A DNA stretch of 7,058 bases from Anaerolineaceae bacterium. Lineage in GTDB: Bacteria; Chloroflexota; Anaerolineae; Anaerolineales; Anaerolineaceae. The position numbers and the translations under genes are program-made. Under the pieces are notes generated by a model. The model worked only from the letters and a program-made list of their open reading frames with translations. It ran no database searches and was not told the DNA's origin. The stretch spans positions 1 through 7,058 of the forward strand of contig DMDF01000176.1 in assembly GCA_003446605.1 (NCBI GenBank), in the 5' to 3' direction. Shown here piece by piece: positions 5,833-7,058 of the stretch (position 1 is its first letter; every line of letters begins with the position of its first letter).

Positions 5833-6810
5833 ATGTTCAATTCAAATCTTGACGTATTAATAGATGTAGCCCGTTCATATCACGAATTAGGCTTGACGCA
5901 ACAGGAAATTGCTGAGGGTCTCAATATTTCGCGTTCTCAGGTTTCTCGATATCTAACAGAAGCCAAAGACCTGGGCATAATACAGACCAGGATTATTGAC
6001 CCTCGTGGTCAAGCGAACAATATCGAGGATGCACTGAAAAATCATTTTCCTAATCTAATTGAGGCAGTGGTCATTCCTTGGTTAGGATCAACGGCAGAAA
6101 CCCTCAGAATGAGTTTAGGGCGAGCATGTGCACAATTTCTGTCCGGCAAGATAACAGCCGGGCAAAAATTATGTATCGGCTCCGGCTCTACTCTATTGCA
6201 GGTTGTGCGGTCACTGAGATCATGTGGAGAGGAAAATATTAATGTGATTCAAGCGACAGGCAGTATCGGACATGAAGCTCTGAATATCGATTTTAATGAA
6301 ATGACACGCACTGCTGCAACCGCTCTTGGAGCACGTGCTTTTTATATAAATGCCCCAGCGATACTGGGCTCTGGTACATCTAAAGAGTTGATAGCAGCCA
6401 ACCAGACAATCCGTGAATCACTAGAAATGGCACGCTCCGCCAACATCTATCTTGTGGGTGTAGGATCATTTCGAAATGATCAAGTACACGTCCTTGCAGG
6501 ACTTATTCCCCAACCCGAAATGAAAATATTAAAAGCCGGACCAGCGGTCGGTGATATATGCGGTCGATTTTTTAGTATTGATGGTCAAGAGTGCAAAACG
6601 ACATTTGATGAGAGAGTGGTTGGCATAGAGCTAATGGACATGCGTAATGCTCCCCTTTCAATTGGAGTTGCGGGAGGTAAAGAAAAAATCACCGCATTGC
6701 TTGGTGCCCTGAGAAATAAGTGTCTGAACGTCCTGGTAACTGATGAACAAACCGCTAAGGCGATCATTGACCTTGATCACAACACTCGGAAAAAGGGGGT
6801 GATAAGGTGA
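5833..6810 (+). CDS. SorC/DeoR-family sugar-responsive transcriptional regulator
   Basis: A 325-residue cytoplasmic DNA-binding protein of the SorC family, at the usual length. The N-terminal helix-turn-helix lies at about residues 21-47 (LTQQEIAEGLNISRSQVSRY). The rest is the SorC sugar-binding domain (PF04198), with CIGSGSTLLQVV (114-125), GVGSFRND (209-216), VGDICGRFF (239-247) and VAGGKEKITALLGALR (279-294). Family members bind phosphorylated sugars as effectors and act as repressors or activators. The likely effector is a product of the nearby aldolase/epimerase pathway (inference). The start is uncertain: GTG 5821 adds four residues (MYAH). I chose ATG 5833 because it is a stronger codon and leaves a longer leader from the predicted transcription start. 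Neither start has a clear ribosome binding site; AAAGGAG at 5785-5791 lies upstream of the predicted transcript start and so would not be in the mRNA. Autoregulation through the overlapping tandem boxes is likely. Confidence 0.88.
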   Translation: MFNSNLDVLIDVARSYHELGLTQQEIAEGLNISRSQVSRYLTEAKDLGIIQTRIIDPRGQANNIEDALKNHFPNLIEAVVIPWLGSTAETLRMSLGRACAQFLSGKITAGQKLCIGSGSTLLQVVRSLRSCGEENINVIQATGSIGHEALNIDFNEMTRTAATALGARAFYINAPAILGSGTSKELIAANQTIRESLEMARSANIYLVGVGSFRNDQVHVLAGLIPQPEMKILKAGPAVGDICGRFFSIDGQECKTTFDERVVGIELMDMRNAPLSIGVAGGKEKITALLGALRNKCLNVLVTDEQTAKAIIDLDHNTRKKGVIR

Positions 6811-6830
6811 TGAATCGATTTGAAAAAATC

Positions 6831-6848
6831 TAATATCCCACAATATTA
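6831..6848. other. AT-rich inverted repeat after the SorC-family gene
   Basis: TAATAT (6831-6836) and ATATTA (6843-6848) pair around CCCACA. It lies in the 124-nt gap before the next gene. The stem is weak and has no T-tract, so it is not a convincing terminator. The regulator and the next gene may be cotranscribed. Confidence 0.25.
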
Positions 6849-6934
6849 ACCTGCTAATCCATAGTTACATCAAAATAAATGTTGAGAAGAACAACGAGTA
6901 ATTATTCTGAAAACAATAAAAAGGAGAACCAATC

Positions 6935-7058
6935 ATGAAAAATAAGCAAGATGAGGCAAAAAGGACAACACGCTGGGCTCTGGTAGATGAGAAAGCCGAG
7001 CAACGCCTTTTTGAAGCAGCTGGGGAGGATTCTGTAATAAAGCGAGCTTTCGGAAGTG
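6935..7058 (+). CDS. Unrecognised gene, 3' partial
   Basis: An ATG at 6935 follows AAGGAG (6921-6926) by 8 nt, a strong ribosome site, and the frame stays open for 41 codons to the window edge. The visible N-terminus is charged and soluble (MKNKQDEAKRTTRWALVDEK, later RLFEAAGEDSVIKRAFGS) with no signal peptide or membrane segment yet. I do not recognise the family from this part. It lies 124 nt behind the SorC-family gene on the same strand, so it is a candidate target of that regulator, for example a sugar enzyme or transport component, but nothing visible proves this. Confidence 0.7.
   Translation, partial: MKNKQDEAKRTTRWALVDEKAEQRLFEAAGEDSVIKRAFGS

Noticed and set aside
5412..5860. Plus-strand open frames across the insertion sequence and the regulator promoter
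   Set aside because: They are antisense to the transposase remnant, Cys/Phe-rich in translation, and run into the strong promoter and regulator start.
6585..6843. Minus-strand frames at the end of the regulator gene
   Set aside because: They are antisense shadows of the SorC sugar-binding domain coding region.

Overview
The window looks like a chromosomal stretch from a moderately AT-rich bacterium. Coding genes sit on both strands and are separated by long AT-rich intergenic regions. Gene content (a lipoprotein with a molybdopterin-oxidoreductase-like fold, a stand-alone GatZ/KbaZ protein, a LacD-like aldolase, a SorC regulator) would suit an anaerobic sugar-fermenting lineage such as Anaerolineae (Chloroflexota). 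That placement is a weak inference; no marker gene is present.

Layout. (1) 2-436 (+): 3' part of a small lipoprotein gene, closed by a clear hairpin at 454-483. (2) 437-882: non-coding, with a possible decayed coding remnant and several ATCGAT boxes. (3) 883-3328 (-): two genes read right to left, a LacD-type class I ketose-(bis)phosphate aldolase followed by a GatZ/KbaZ-family protein. No strong terminator lies between them, so they are probably one operon. (4) 3329-4095: a 767-nt divergent intergenic region with candidate promoters and a TGTGCACA palindrome. (5) 4096-4737 (+): a histidine phosphatase (RHG) gene with a likely terminator at 4835-4857. (6) 5060-5769: a decayed insertion sequence on the minus strand, with short inverted ends, an intact N-terminal transposase segment, and a C-terminus broken by deletions and frameshifts. 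(7) 5780-5831: a near-consensus sigma-70 promoter with two tandem TGTATGCACA boxes, directly before a SorC-family regulator (5833-6810, +). (8) 6935-7058 (+): the start of an unrecognised gene with a good ribosome binding site, cut by the window end.

How the genes may work together: aldolase, GatZ/KbaZ protein, phosphatase and SorC regulator form a plausible sugar-phosphate catabolic locus around tagatose/fructose phosphates or a related ketose phosphate. No GatY/KbaY catalytic partner is visible, so the GatZ/KbaZ protein may act alone, for example as a tagatose-6-phosphate/fructose-6-phosphate 4-epimerase. The SorC protein would sense a phosphorylated sugar and probably controls its own promoter through the tandem boxes. 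No clearly new defence or mobile system is visible. The most interesting points are the unpaired GatZ/KbaZ with a class I aldolase, the compact regulator promoter, and the deleted insertion sequence lying only about 10 bp upstream of that promoter.
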